A stretch of 64,000 bases of DNA from Liolophura sinensis (taxonomy: Eukaryota; Mollusca; Polyplacophora; Chitonida; Chitonidae). A program made the position numbers and the translations under genes. Positions 51,703 to 64,000 of this stretch are shown piece after piece. The stretch is from assembly GCF_032854445.1 (NCBI RefSeq), contig NC_088301.1, positions 37,871,187-37,935,186 on the forward strand. Reading direction: 5' to 3'. How positions within the stretch are numbered: position 1 is the stretch's first letter; every line of letters starts with the position of its first letter. The notes under the pieces are model-generated. The model worked only from the letters and a program-made list of their open reading frames with translations, was not told the DNA's origin and ran no database searches.

Positions 51703-53580
51703 TTAAATGTGATGACAACACAACGTTTTGAGTAATTTTAGACCAGTGACGTCTAATAAATTGCTGCTAACATCAGTACATTTTTTAATCTACTTCTGCT
51801 TAAGCCATGGTGCTAAGGAACGTGTAATTTGATACAATTTAAGCGTTTAAAAGAACAGTTAGAATCAAACTGAGGTAAATTTAAAAGAGGTTGCATTTCA
51901 CCGGTTACATGTCTAAGCATCCAAACAGACATGCGTAAACCAGTCGTCAGCCAATATGGACGTTCCATGTCAATAATCACAAGGCCAACTCCCAAAACAC
52001 AAACTACCAACAAACTAAGAAAGTATATGAAGTACGAAAATAGACGGAATCTGAAAGAGAAGCAGTCAACAGTTTTCATTGATGTTGGAAAGACACAAGG
52101 TATGTTCTCGGCGAATGAGTGAAATCAGTATTCAAACAATGTACCATGCTAACATATGAGTTGTCGATAAAAATATATGTATCTCAGTTGCGCTTTGATT
52201 GCACCTGTTCATATATTCAAAATGACGATCTAATTCAATGGATATAAAGCCCCTAGCCCCGAGTTCAGCGGAATTAGACAATCTTGAAGCTGAGATTTTG
52301 GACGCTCTGTCCATATTTAGTTACAAGAGAATTATGCTCATTTCAAAACTTAAGAAACTCAGAGTGAAGACATTTGATGGAATAACCTTGACTCATTAGT
52401 TTTTGAATTAATAACTTGTGACGGTTAAAATCGTCATGCAACGCGCAGGATCTAACAAATGCTACATGGCGAAATATGTACACGCCATATGCGGGACGCT
52501 TCGATATATTACTGTTCAAATAAGGACAACTTACAATGTCAAAATTGAAAGTATCCCTCTTTCCCTCAAAGTCTGCGAGAAAGGAAACCGTTTTGGTCTT
52601 TGTACAAATATAGGTCCAGATAAAATGTACCGCCTGGAGAGTCTGTGGTTTCCTTTAAATCCATCGAAGGTGAGTAAATATTTTTCACAGCCTTTGCTAT
52701 ATATGGATTGTTTAAAGCCAGTAGATCATCAATATACCGTTTAATGGATGACACAGATCGGACATGATTGCTCCTTAATGGTTTCTGCATATAGTCATAT
52801 TCATACGAGAACAGCTATAGGTGAACCAAAAAGGAGTGAACAACTTGTACACAGCGAAACATCTATACACTGTTGATATGTGTTTTCCCGAATTTCGCAT
52901 AAATGCTGTTAATGAGAAATTCAAGCAACTCAATGGACGTCAGAACATCCCATGAGTGGTAACTCTGGTATGTAGTGGAACTGATGAGGGTTGTGTTGAA
53001 TTTGACGTCAATGTATTAATGACCAGTTTTATTGAACACTGGTACAGTGATGAAATTTTGTCTATTAAATCTATGTGAGGAATAGTAGCATAGAAAGTGG
53101 AGAACTCCCATGTTTGGAGTTTTCAGAATCCACATGCAGCTGACGCCTGAATTTTTCCAATTGTACTACAGTACTTTTTCGAAAATGACTGTACTTTTTG
53201 TAATGCCTGCGTTAAGAGAGTAGATTCAAGTTTGGTGGTACACTTCTCGACACCGCAATAAAGCGAGCTTTGTATGAGGATTTATTCATTTTTGGAATCC
53301 AGTAAAGTTGTGCTATATCGGCGTGTTTTTAAACAGTTAGATCCTTACAGAATACTTTAAGGTTATAGCAGTTGTTGTGGTGATATTTAGCTCCTTTACA
53401 ATAACCCAATTGTAATAATGTTTGCACACAAATGTAATATTATTAGGAACTTTGTCCACAGGAACAATAACGTCTTTTCTCTGAAGGTCGTCAAGTACGT
53501 TTCGCACGTAATCTTTTGCCAGTTATCATACTGTCGTCGCTGCTCTGGTCTTACTCTCTATGCTGTACGCCTTTAATTAT
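51703..53580 (-). mobile_element. Decayed reverse-transcriptase element
   Basis: The minus strand carries RT sequence from about 53475 to 52350, then a long 3' region (52320-51845) shared with 5266-5830, then the block shared with 40131-40258 (51832-51703). Before the RT, 53575-53515 holds the CAGCATAGAGAGTAAGACCA, GAGCAGCGACGACAGTATG block that also occurs in the short copies at 46365, 46675 and 16190. The borders are therefore taken from repeat matches and are approximate. The clade is unassigned; Penelope-like is my first guess. Confidence 0.6.
52350..53475 (-). pseudogene. Reverse transcriptase with YIDD box, many stops and frameshifts
   Basis: Pieces in minus-strand order: VIVPVDKVPNNITFVCKHYY (about 53470-53410), a worn YWIPK-like piece, FRRQLHVDSENS, then KRYIDDLLALNNPYIAKAVK (YIDD at about 52736-52725), DLKETTDSPGG, YLDLYLYKDQNGFLSRRL, then in another frame GKRDTFNFDIVSCPYLNSNI. 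This is the palm and thumb order of a retroelement RT. The longest open piece is 74 codons (52790-52566). Several stops and frame changes show it is dead. Confidence 0.75.
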
Positions 53581-53902
53581 ATTGAAGATCTGGCCACTGT
53601 GCTCTGATTATGCTGATCTATACATCTGATATAGATCAAGCGTGTGAGGTATGAAGAATGTAGACCAGTGGCAAAAGAGACAACCTGCTTGGGTGAGTAT
53701 AGGTTAATCAATACGGCATTATATGGAACTGGTGATTACGTCTAAACATACTCATATTCTGCAAAAGGTCACTCACAAGGCAGGCGTGAGAAACATTTCT
53801 GTCGTCACAAAATCGTTATCATAGATTGAAGATATTTTTATAGGCACAAGGTCGCATACTAAACTACTGCGTTTATACTAGATAAATTATAGCTGTTATT
53901 AT

Positions 53903-53951
53903 GTGTCTCAATTGCCTATGGGAATGATGCCAAACAGGCAGCCCATGTTAT
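53903..53951 (+). repeat. 49-base direct repeat, first copy
   Basis: Starts GTGTCTCAATTGCCTATGGG and ends AGGCAGCCCATGTTAT. Identical to 54375-54423. Confidence 0.9.
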
Positions 53952-54374
53952 TTTCACGTAAAATGTCTTCAAACGCACGCAAGAAAAATTGCCTTCTAAT
54001 TCTCTATGTGTCACAAGATGGGGTTAAAATATGTTTCAGTTCGGTAGAGCGAAGTGTATACATGAAGTTTACATAAATTTCAGATAAAGTCCCAGGTTAT
54101 GCCAGATGTTTTGTAAGAGGTTTGCCGAAGATTAAAATCTAGAAAAGTATGGGGTAGACAACAAGTGCAGACTAATGATCAATGTTAATATAAAGGAATT
54201 GTTCTTTGGCATTTTTTCATAAAACGTCCATGTACCTGATCATTGTTTATGATTGATTTTAGGCATCAAATTCAATCGATCAATAAGAGAGAATAAGAAG
54301 AACAAACGCTATAATTGTATTTTCACATGTTAAAACCATATGAAAAACACTCTGGAAAACAGTAAGTGTAAGAA

Positions 54375-54423
54375 GTGTCTCAATTGCCTATGGGAATGAT
54401 GCCAAACAGGCAGCCCATGTTAT
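54375..54423 (+). repeat. 49-base direct repeat, second copy
   Basis: Identical to 53903-53951, with starts 472 bases apart. Flanking bases differ on both sides. Confidence 0.9.
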
Positions 54424-57400
54424 ATCATGTTCAGGATACCACTTATATACACGATTGGAGAAGAGTGGACATAGAGTATATCTATAGGACCGTTCCGGGT
54501 ACTGTATAGCGTGCTTTTATACTTGTCCAACGGCAAACTTCAGACAACGGCTTTAATATATGCTGTCAAGGTTACTTTGACAGTGTCGGTCATCGCGCCA
54601 AAAGCAAAAATCGATTTTACAGAGGAAAATGTCAGACTTGATCTCATCAAAACGTCCCCAAGCGAAAATATCTGTGTCTGGTAGACGTCAGATCAGCATA
54701 CCATAGTGTTCTTTGATGTATGCAAATATAACGCTTTAAACCTGGGTAAAACGGTTAAATGTGCTTGCAAAAAGAAAAAAAATGAACAGCCTGCCTTTTT
54801 AAATGTCTTCAAACGAAAAAGCTTTCTTCATCATTTTGGGAAGAACGGCAACAGAAAAAGTAAAACAAGTTAGTATTCACCGAAAGACTCTTAATCCGAC
54901 AGCGCACTGCCGATGAATAATTTGGATAATGTTACAGGATATGACAGTTTTGAAACAACATTAGAGGCTTGCAAGAGTTCTCTGAGCTATACTTCTCTAT
55001 TTTTCTCCTTTTTTTGTAGCGTTCCGGTACAGTTATAGGATTTAACGGGTTTTGCTTCCTATTTCCTTTATTATTTAAAGGTAGAAAAACTGAACTCGCT
55101 AATATATTTATTGGAAAATGGCGTGTTTTGTATTACATGTTATTTGTATTTGCTTGTTAAAATGTAATTGCGTTCCGAATTTCGGAAAACTGTGCTTTAT
55201 TGGTCTTTCATACTGTGTTAGTCTCCTGAAAGGCATATATAGTAGTCGTATAATATAATACACATATTCTATACTGGAAAATACATCGAAAGAAACATGC
55301 AGTCTGCTGTGGAATATGAGAGTTCAAATCTCTCAGTGAACTCTTGAGAACGGGAGGTTTCACCACGTACATGGCCTGATTCTAGATTTAAATATTGTAG
55401 TGCTTACTTTTCAATGCCTAGGACACACGTGGTGAAGGTACAAACCTGGTTCTGGACAACAAGCGGTCAACGACGCTTGTGGGTCCGTTTGCACAACATA
55501 ATGTTCGATGAAGACCATTTGTCTTCAACCAGAATGGTGCGCACATTGGTAGGCCTACATGTGGAAAAATTTGTCAGTAACTCGCCAAAGGTCCTTTAGT
55601 TTACCCTTGCACATGCATCATATAGGTGAAAACTCCTTGAGTAATGTATGACGTTAAGCTACAATCAAATCAAATAAACACTGCACAGCATGGAGAACCG
55701 TCCAATAGTTATTCGTATGCAAGGCATTGCCCAGATTAGACAGCCTCTCCAAGCAAACCGACCCCTGAGGATTTCTTGTATGCTGCATTATCGCCGTTGA
55801 AGGAAGAAAATGGAGCCTGGTCGAAGAATGTGGGGAAAAGTTAAATGTCAGATGTAAATCCATTTCTTAACAAGCTTTTGACATCTAGGCCGATATGGCC
55901 TCTATCGATTAGGCGAACAGTTTTGCCGAGCGATGGAATAAAGTTATATGGCTGTAATTAGAGGTTGGGTGTTATTGATTCGAATAGACCTTAATAACTT
56001 GTCAATTCGTCTTATTTGAAATTGTAAGCTAATGTAACAACCTATACTGTGAACCCGTAACATGCCTCAAGTCCTGGCACAACTCAGAGAATATGTATGC
56101 ATTTTTATATTATTAGTTCGTTTCCAAGTTTTAAGAGTGGTAACGCATGTGATACTACTTCGAAGACAAATAAGCCTGATGCTTACACTATAGGTTGTTC
56201 CTTCGTTCCTTTAATTGTACATTCATTTAAACTGCCTATGTATACAGATGAATCGATGATTTTTCATCTGTTCGCTGATCCTTTGGTTGCTCCCAAGATT
56301 CATTTTACCCATACATGAATCCCAGAATCGATTTTTTGCAGAAAAAAGTCCGCTGCCTACAATGATGAAATAAATAAGTGCGTGTGACCCTGAAACCTTG
56401 AAGAGAATATGGTCATAATGTCGGTAACAGAGCAATCTTAAAAATGCGTTTTATTTATGATCTCCCGTCAACAACAAAAATATTTATGCATGTTGCCCTG
56501 GCCCCATAACTGCAAATAGCTGAAAAACTCTCTTCAGAATGTTTTCGTGTAAAGACATCTGAACTCAATAAAGTAGAGCTATTGCACTGATACACAATAT
56601 TAACGCTTTAACGAAATACCGTAGTGTTAATATGACAATTTACTGATGGAGCTGTTTAATGGCTAGATTATCACAGCTCCCAGAGTTTAGATCTATAGGA
56701 AGCTTCATTGCTCTATAGACATCACGATTAAGCGTGTTTTAATAAAATATTTGTTTTAAATAATCTTGTGAACTTTTTCTTCAAACAACTCGACTCTTCC
56801 TCAACAATAAGATATAAATTAGAAAATATTCTCATGTCTTCAAATACTTTTGTCACAATTGTCACAAGGAAGAGAATAAAATTTGGTTATAATAAAAGTT
56901 GGATAGAGTTCTCCAGTTTTTCACTCAGCTTTCACTCAATGCGCTATATATATTAGGGTAGTTTGGCCTTCATTACATGTAGCAGACAATGAGTCCTCCA
57001 AAAAGGAAAAGCCAAATGGCAAAGAGTGTGTGAATTAATGAGTTGTAAAGTATTCTGTGATCAGCTCAGGTCAGTCCGAGGGCCAGGTCGAGAAGATTGC
57101 CACGTGAGACTGACATATCGATCCGTGTATTCGCTTTTAGAGGCCAGATCCACACATTATACAGTGGCTTACACTGAACGCCGGATGCAAGCAACAGATA
57201 GCCGCGAATACAGGCCACGCGTTTTCCAATGAGCATGCAAAATAGTGACTAGGTAAACTAATACATGACTTGGTGTGTCAGAAATTTATTTATCACTGGT
57301 ACATGTTCATGAGATTTTGTACATTGAACTTATATGAAAAACAGAATGGGTTGATTATATCCAATTTGAAAGAAAGAGGTTTAAGCCCACAGAAAATAAA

Positions 57401-57899
57401 ACATGTGCAGGTAGTATACGTTATAGCTGAACTAAAGTTTAAATTTTTAGGAAGAACTTCAGCAAGAATATTTAACTTGCTGCGTTAGGGACACAGTTCA
57501 GGAAACCAAAATTTGTCTAAACTTTTAATTTTTATATTTCAAATACTTCCCAACATATTTAAATGTAATTATAACATTCTGCCAACGACTTTAGTTCAAG
57601 TAGTATAATTACTATTTTTCTATATGTATGCCATTAACCTTAAAGTATATCTTAATCTATATAATTAGTCCAACAATACGTTTTGACCAGCCTTTTATAA
57701 ACACAGTGCGAGGCCTCAAAATTTTTACGACCTTCCCTGATGCTACCTGATACCATTCGTATTAAAAGCATGTTAATTTATTTGATGGTTATATTCAAAC
57801 ATGTAATCAAACAAAATCTAAGGAGACGAAAACAAAAGCTGTACAAACACGAAAAGATGTATATGTAGTCATTTGAGCTCTTACATGTTGTGCATGTTT

Positions 57900-58142
57900 T
57901 TATTTAGTTATTTGATTGATGTTTTATGCCATACTGAAGGCTATTTCACTCATACGATGGGGGACAGCATTATTCTGCAAAGAAACAGGGCGGAGCACTG
58001 GAGAAACCCACGACCATCCGAAGGTTGCTAACAGACCTACGTGCGACAGGAGAGGGAGCAGGCATTTTCTGAGCATGGGCCTCATTTTCGAAAGGCTCAT
58101 GAGTGATTGTGCTGCGCTAGCACACTAACCGCCAGGTCACGC
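57900..58142 (-). repeat. SINE copy with head, reverse orientation
   Basis: Read on the minus strand: a tRNA-like head GACCTGGCGGTTAGTGTGCT, then CAACCTTCGGATGGTCGTGG, ATAATGCTG, GTGAAATAGCC and CATCAATCAAATAACTAAAT. It is older than the copy at 50907, judging by the number of changes. Confidence 0.75.
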
Positions 58143-61100
58143 CAGGTCAATAATCGGCCATAATCAGCCGGTTTTCATATGGATTTTTCCTTGTATAATA
58201 GCTTTATACTTTATTTGTAAAAGAAACACAGTAAACAACTGATTGTTCCTTGTGGTTTAAAATTTTGCACCTTAAGAGACTGGCTGCTTAAGAAGTGAAC
58301 TTGACTGAAAAAAACATTCTTCTTCATTTCCATATGATTTCAGTGTTCTCGATCACAAAGTCGTGGTAACACAATGTCTGCACGTTTTACAATCGGCGAT
58401 GGTAATCTCTAGAGGCAGATATATGTGCAAAGACAATATTGTCTTTTGTCTTCATTTTAGTAGTTCACAAGTTTAAACCTGGCACATTGTTTTGTAACAA
58501 TCAGATGAAAATAAATGACAGATGAACAAGATACGCTTGTAACCACTATGTATTTCTGTTTCACCAATATATATGTTATACGTCCATAGAACAATATACA
58601 CTATGTATTAGTCAAAGACATATAGACCTAGGCTGGATCTGGTCGGCACAATTATTTCCATGCAAATCATTTTCGAAAGATATTGATTTTACAAATACTC
58701 TTGCTCTGGAATGTCATTTGAATAAACCTGGTGGTTAATGTATAATGACTTTGTGCTACCTATTATGGAAGTCATTTCTGTTCTCCTGTTCTAATAGCAA
58801 TTGCTTCTATTTCACATACTGTTGTACACCGACACCCACGAAAGTTAGAATACGACTCTCAAACGCCTGTTAATCAATGTTAGGAAAAGGAAGAAAAAAT
58901 GAGTAATCTTTCTGGATGGAAATCGATGTTTCGTTTTCAGCTTGAGACAAGACAAAAAGTCATTGTTGCGAAATTGTGCAACTGTAAAAAGAGAGAAATG
59001 TTCCGTATGAGGCATAGGGGGTCAATTGGTGGGAAACCTGGTCAATAAAAATACACTTCAGTGAATGACCTTAAGTCTCATCTGGCACCGGAGTCGCCGA
59101 TGACACACAGATTGGGTGAAAATCTCTAATTAGTTTAGAATTGATCACCCCCAAAAGCAAAGCCATGAACTTATGTGCGAGACAGGGCAGTGTTCTCACA
59201 TAGCGAGGCCCATTTTCGAAATAACCACCGCAGGCGTTCCGGAATATGAAATGGCATCAGTTGATGGATTCAACCACACAGGACAATAAGTCCTTGGCCA
59301 AATTATCTGTCTGACCATAAATCTGTAGCGTACTTCGTAATGACCTATGTGCCATATAGACGACTTGAAAGGGCTTGCAATATTGACGGCCAAGATTACA
59401 GAGGCTTACGAGGAATCCGTCTCTCAGTTTTATGGTTATAGGCAAATTCGGTTTATGGACCCATGTTACATAGACATGGGCGCCATCCCGAAGAATACGT
59501 CTTACAGAAAAATAAGTTTGAATGTATGAAGAGTTTTGGTGCTTTGGTGAACTATTACAATCAATTTCAGTTCTTTCTCAAAGCGTACAATATTCAATAC
59601 TCAGACTTTCGTGTCTCACATTGTGTCTTCAGATGAGTGTATACACAGAGCAAAATACTGTGTGTTGTTCACATCCACCGTAAGGGCTGTTAATGGATAT
59701 AAGAATATCTATACTATGGATATAAGAAACATCTGAACTATCAACTTATTATGAATTGAATTAAACAATGGTGCACAATATTGATATTCAGAAATCGAGA
59801 AATACTAGGTGAATTCAATGGTCAGAATTGACACAATGTACATTGGAGTGATTGAAAATGAGCGGACAACAACCTTTCAAGGGGTAAAATTCCCCAAAGT
59901 GTATTATGACCTGTAGGTCCATCAACCGAATAGTCCAGACTAAAGTCTTATTTGGTTTGTATTCAAATGAGACTAGCATTTAAATTTACGATTTAGGCCC
60001 TTTCCTAATGTTAATATACTACTATAACATCCAAGTGTTGAAGTAACTTCACTTAAACATGTATACACCAGCTCGATAATGGCCAGCTCGATTTGAACTT
60101 AATTGGTAGAACAAGAAGAACTTTAGGAACAAGCACCTTGCACAAAATGGTTTGAGAATTTCCCTTGTATACATGAAGCTTTGTCTAGTTAACATTTGCC
60201 GAGAAGTTACTGTTTGGGAGAATCATATATTGTTAGAAATTCAGTACCACTATATCCGATACGCAATGATATAGACGAGTGTAAATCATTCTGTTAAGAA
60301 GAGCATCCTATCATAATTTGTTAATCAGTAATTTCATATATGATCATTCTTTAGAGACGGTAGGTTAGATCATTGATATCTACCTTTGTCACCTTGAAAG
60401 TACTTTCTAAAACTCACACATCCCAATGCCATAACACTTATATGTTGGTTGTAAATACGTAAAAAATGTACATTTTATGCTCCAATATAAGTTTATCATA
60501 GAGCAGGTAATTGGGATGGCGAGACGACAATCTGTGTATAGATCCTCTGCATATTGGAAACCTATGGCTCGCTCATGGACAAGAACAGGAAATTATAGTT
60601 ACCCTGTATTAGACTGGTTTATTGAAATTGTTTTATGGACATTTGCTTTCGCCAGTGTTTGCTAATCAGTCAAGAATGGCGCCGCCTTCCACTGATAAAA
60701 AACGGTGATGCAATTTTAAGGGAGCACATTGGAGGTCAATCAGACTGAACCCCTGGGTTTTACGGCCATTATTGGTACAAGGCACTGACATTTAATATCA
60801 AAAATTGCTTACAGTATTAGCAATTATGGAGACGATTGATGGAAAACGATAGTAATCACTGTCCCTTAGGACAGCTCAATGTACTTGCCCCATTTCGGTC
60901 TATACTTTATATGTACCAGATAACCCCAATTAGAGAGGTGTAATATTGTACCTGTAATGATGTTTGTTGTTATATACATTCTGAAGGCATATACGTGAAG
61001 CATGTCAGCGTTATACATGCCTCCTGTCAGATCTATTCTCTACATGGTCACGATGTACGCAGACAACCAGACAAAGTGGTTTAGACTGTATACATCTGCT

Positions 61101-63769
61101 ACAGCCAGGTTCAATTGATTGGACAGAATTTGTCCTGGCTCTGTGGCGATCAAAATTACAGTCTATTGTCAAGACCCAGACAGATCTGATCAACGACTCT
61201 ACACATCGCTAACTACAATTTCAATCATGGTAGAGTTTATATGACGTTAGAATTGTAGACACGTTTGACATAATCTTGTGAGTGACATAAGTTATCGATG
61301 AAAAACGTGTTTGCTGAATGTATGAAATAACATTCGAATGACGTTTATATATCTTTCACTATTTCACTGTTGATTGTTTCTTTTATCTAACTGACAAAGA
61401 TGCAAGGCCATATGTGAAACTTGCACTGCGAAAAACATGCCACATGAATAAAAAAAAATATTTCACAGTAACACATCATGTCATATCTTTCGAATGACGT
61501 ATGCCTATTGATACGTCAAAGAGAAAAGCAAATGATCTTGGGATCAGCATAGTATATTGTAAAAGGACGATGTCTTAAAGCGCGTGGGTAGGGGATGGCG
61601 TACGTAGAGGCTGAGAATACTGAGCTCTATAGGATTGCACAAGATTGGTAAAGTTTTAAATGTCACATGTGGTTTAAAACATCCTTCCAAGATAATCAAG
61701 CTATTTTCACACCAATCCGCTTTTTCTTTTTGAATTCACTGATTTGCAAGAAGACATAATCGGACACACCTATTGACTTGAAATATGACTGAAAAACTGT
61801 TAAGTACGACTAAAAAAGCCAAGTATATATACATACAAGTTGAGATATATAATTCCGGGAATGAAAGTATAAAAAATAAAACCCTTGTCATTGTCATTCT
61901 CATTTGAACATTAAGCCTGGGGAGGCTTATCTCACACTATATGTTAGCATGCCACGTAGCGGTCGCAACTGAATACGTATCTCCGTTCAGACTAATTACA
62001 ATGACGTTTTCAAACTGTGGCAATTGTAAAACACCTGAACACAGTACATATTCCCCTCTTCGCCAAGAGATGTAAAAAAATAGAGTTGCAATGAGCAGGA
62101 GTTATTATATATCTATATATTATATACTTTGTTATGCTTATTATAGTAATCCTGCACAAATTTATATGTATGATGGAAAGAACGGAAAATGTACCACACT
62201 GACCCTCATGTATGACCTAAAACGGCCAAAAGACTGTTTTGTGGATTTCACCAGTTTTCAAACAAATCGTGTTTCGAGGCTAATTATCAACAAATATTGG
62301 TGAATGTTTATACTTCTGCAAAATTTCAATCTATCTTAGTCACGTATTTATACAAAACCTAATTGGTCTGGAACTAAAACCGCTGAGACATTTTCACAAA
62401 ATGTAAATATAATGGATCATTGTTGTGTATATGTAAATGCGTGCGAGGTTTGATATTCATTGGTTACTGGTAAGATGAACATTCCTTACAGACTCCTGAC
62501 ACGAGTTGAAAACATCAAGAGACCTTGGGGTGATGTGAAGCATAATTTCCGCACTGAGTCACTATTCTTGAAGAGGGTGGTCAAAGCCTGACCAGTAGCT
62601 GACCAGTGGTTATCCAGTTAGAGCAGAACTATTGGGTTTGTACGGCGTTTAATTGATAATCTAGCTGATAATGGCCAGGGCCGGTCACTCGATACGTCGA
62701 CTACTATGCTAGTCCGATTGAATTTCCCTCCGCCTTATAAATATTGATGATCATTTTCGGCATTTAGCAGTCACACACCTGCAGCATTCGATACAAGTGA
62801 TGTGTGTTTACTTTACTAATCTAACATCAACTGCTGTTATTTCACCTCTATCCCCGGATACACAGCTGACTGTTGACTCTTTATACTGTTTTGAAACACT
62901 AATGGATTATACATACATCTGTGAACGATGTCTAGCATACTAATATACGCACATGACAACAGTGACAGCATCACGTTATCACGCGAAACATGTACGTATA
63001 TGTTTTATCATTTTATAGCAAATGTGAGACACCCCTCGAGTCAATGGCAAAAACGAAACGAACTACATGAAATCTAAACTGTATTTTTGTCATATACTAG
63101 CATATGAACTTAAAGACTTTTAAGTCACCATCACCGGAATTTTTTGTTAAACAGTATTCTTATGTTCCACATTTGTTGAAATAGGGAAGAGGCATTAACA
63201 ATAATAAGAGTTTTGTGACAGTTCGCACGGTTCCCTTTCTTCCTTCAACCTCTTTTCGTGAAATATCTTTTCAAATTCAAGAGAAATTCAGACGAGAATC
63301 AAAATGAAACACGCCATTCACAGAAACACCCATACTAATGAGCCCTACACTCATGATGACTTCGTTGCCACGATATGGATGAAATACTGCCAATGAGCCT
63401 GTAATTAAAGCCCACAATCAAATATTAATTAATTACCTGTTCATTCATGAATAATAAAATATAAAGTTTAAAGATAACTTGTCCATACAATTTACTGGAA
63501 TAATACATATGTGTATGTAAGATCAAAAGGAGAAACAAAGTTTGGATGACGTCTTGGTACTCTGACTATAGTCAGGTTCGTCTCCTTTGTTCGCGTCACT
63601 CCAACGATATAGCCATGTCACTGTATGGAGTTTTAGGTACTTTTCACAATTGTAATGCATCTTTGGCATATTTGATAATATATATGCGTACGATTCATTG
63701 CAGGTCAAACTCAACCAAAAGTCAAATACAAGCCACAGTGATGTGAAGGAATCAGTGAGAAAAGTTAGA
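58143..63769. other. Intergenic, no gene seen
   Basis: No ORF reaches 75 codons except one that runs into the N gap. No exon, repeat copy or RNA gene could be supported. Confidence 0.45.
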
Positions 63770-63969
63770 NNNNNNNNNNNNNNNNNNNNNNNNNNNNNNN
63801 NNNNNNNNNNNNNNNNNNNNNNNNNNNNNNNNNNNNNNNNNNNNNNNNNNNNNNNNNNNNNNNNNNNNNNNNNNNNNNNNNNNNNNNNNNNNNNNNNNNN
63901 NNNNNNNNNNNNNNNNNNNNNNNNNNNNNNNNNNNNNNNNNNNNNNNNNNNNNNNNNNNNNNNNNNNNN
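63770..63969. other. Assembly gap, 200 N
   Basis: Exactly 200 undetermined bases, a conventional placeholder size, so the true gap length is unknown. ORFs reading through it are artefacts. The last 31 bases after it hold nothing recognisable. Confidence 0.99.
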
Positions 63970-64000
63970 CCTGAACATTTTTGCGTGATGTTAGAGGACG

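Larger units (their letters stand above)
53581..57899. other. Intergenic, no gene seen; one exact direct repeat
   Basis: Only short ORFs without signatures. The one structured item is the 49-base exact repeat at 53903 and 54375. Confidence 0.45.

Noticed and set aside
59196-59529. Overlapping ORFs on both strands
   Set aside because: Short, no domain, and contradictory frames.
63523-63988. ORFs of 151 and 96 codons near the end
   Set aside because: Both read through the 200 N gap and are artefacts.

Overview
The window is animal nuclear DNA. Genes are split by GT-AG introns, intergenic space is AT-rich and full of decayed transposons, and there are no operons, tRNA or rRNA genes, or CRISPR arrays. 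A tRNA-headed SINE recurs about ten times, with a conserved tail ending in an AAATAAA-type repeat. Together with Ty3/gypsy-like and Tc1 elements, this suggests a lophotrochozoan, most likely a mollusc. That placement rests on general impression, not on a search.

Three genes are well supported. (1) UDP-galactose 4-epimerase (GALE) occurs as two tandem copies on the + strand. Only the last three exons of copy 1 are here (624-2738); copy 2 is complete in nine exons (11725-18556, 347 aa). (2) Isopentenyl phosphate kinase (IPK), + strand, six exons (34566-39137, 281 aa), keeps the diagnostic active-site histidine. (3) A claudin/PMP22-type four-helix membrane protein, - strand, three exons (48973 down to 44199, 183 aa), has the W-LW-C-C signature. 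They show no functional link to each other.

Mobile DNA fills much of the rest. An apparently intact Tc1 transposon (12164-13692, DD34E transposase) sits in intron 1 of GALE copy 2. From 21.1 to about 28.5 kb lie two broken Ty3/gypsy-type retroelements in opposite orientation: a + copy (21085-24120) with a partial 5' LTR, integrase remnant, polypurine tract and 3' LTR, and a - copy (about 25310-27722) with primer-binding site, gag and integrase but no reverse transcriptase. From 28.8 to 32.4 kb is a - strand zone of unrecognised ORFs and exon-like pieces plus a three-unit tandem repeat. At 51.7-53.6 kb is a decayed YIDD-type reverse-transcriptase element whose end sequences recur at 5.3, 16.2, 40.1 and 46.4-46.8 kb.

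The segments 5.8-11.7, 40.4-44.2, 49-50.9 and 53.6-63.8 kb hold little that can be supported. A 200-base run of N lies at 63770-63969.
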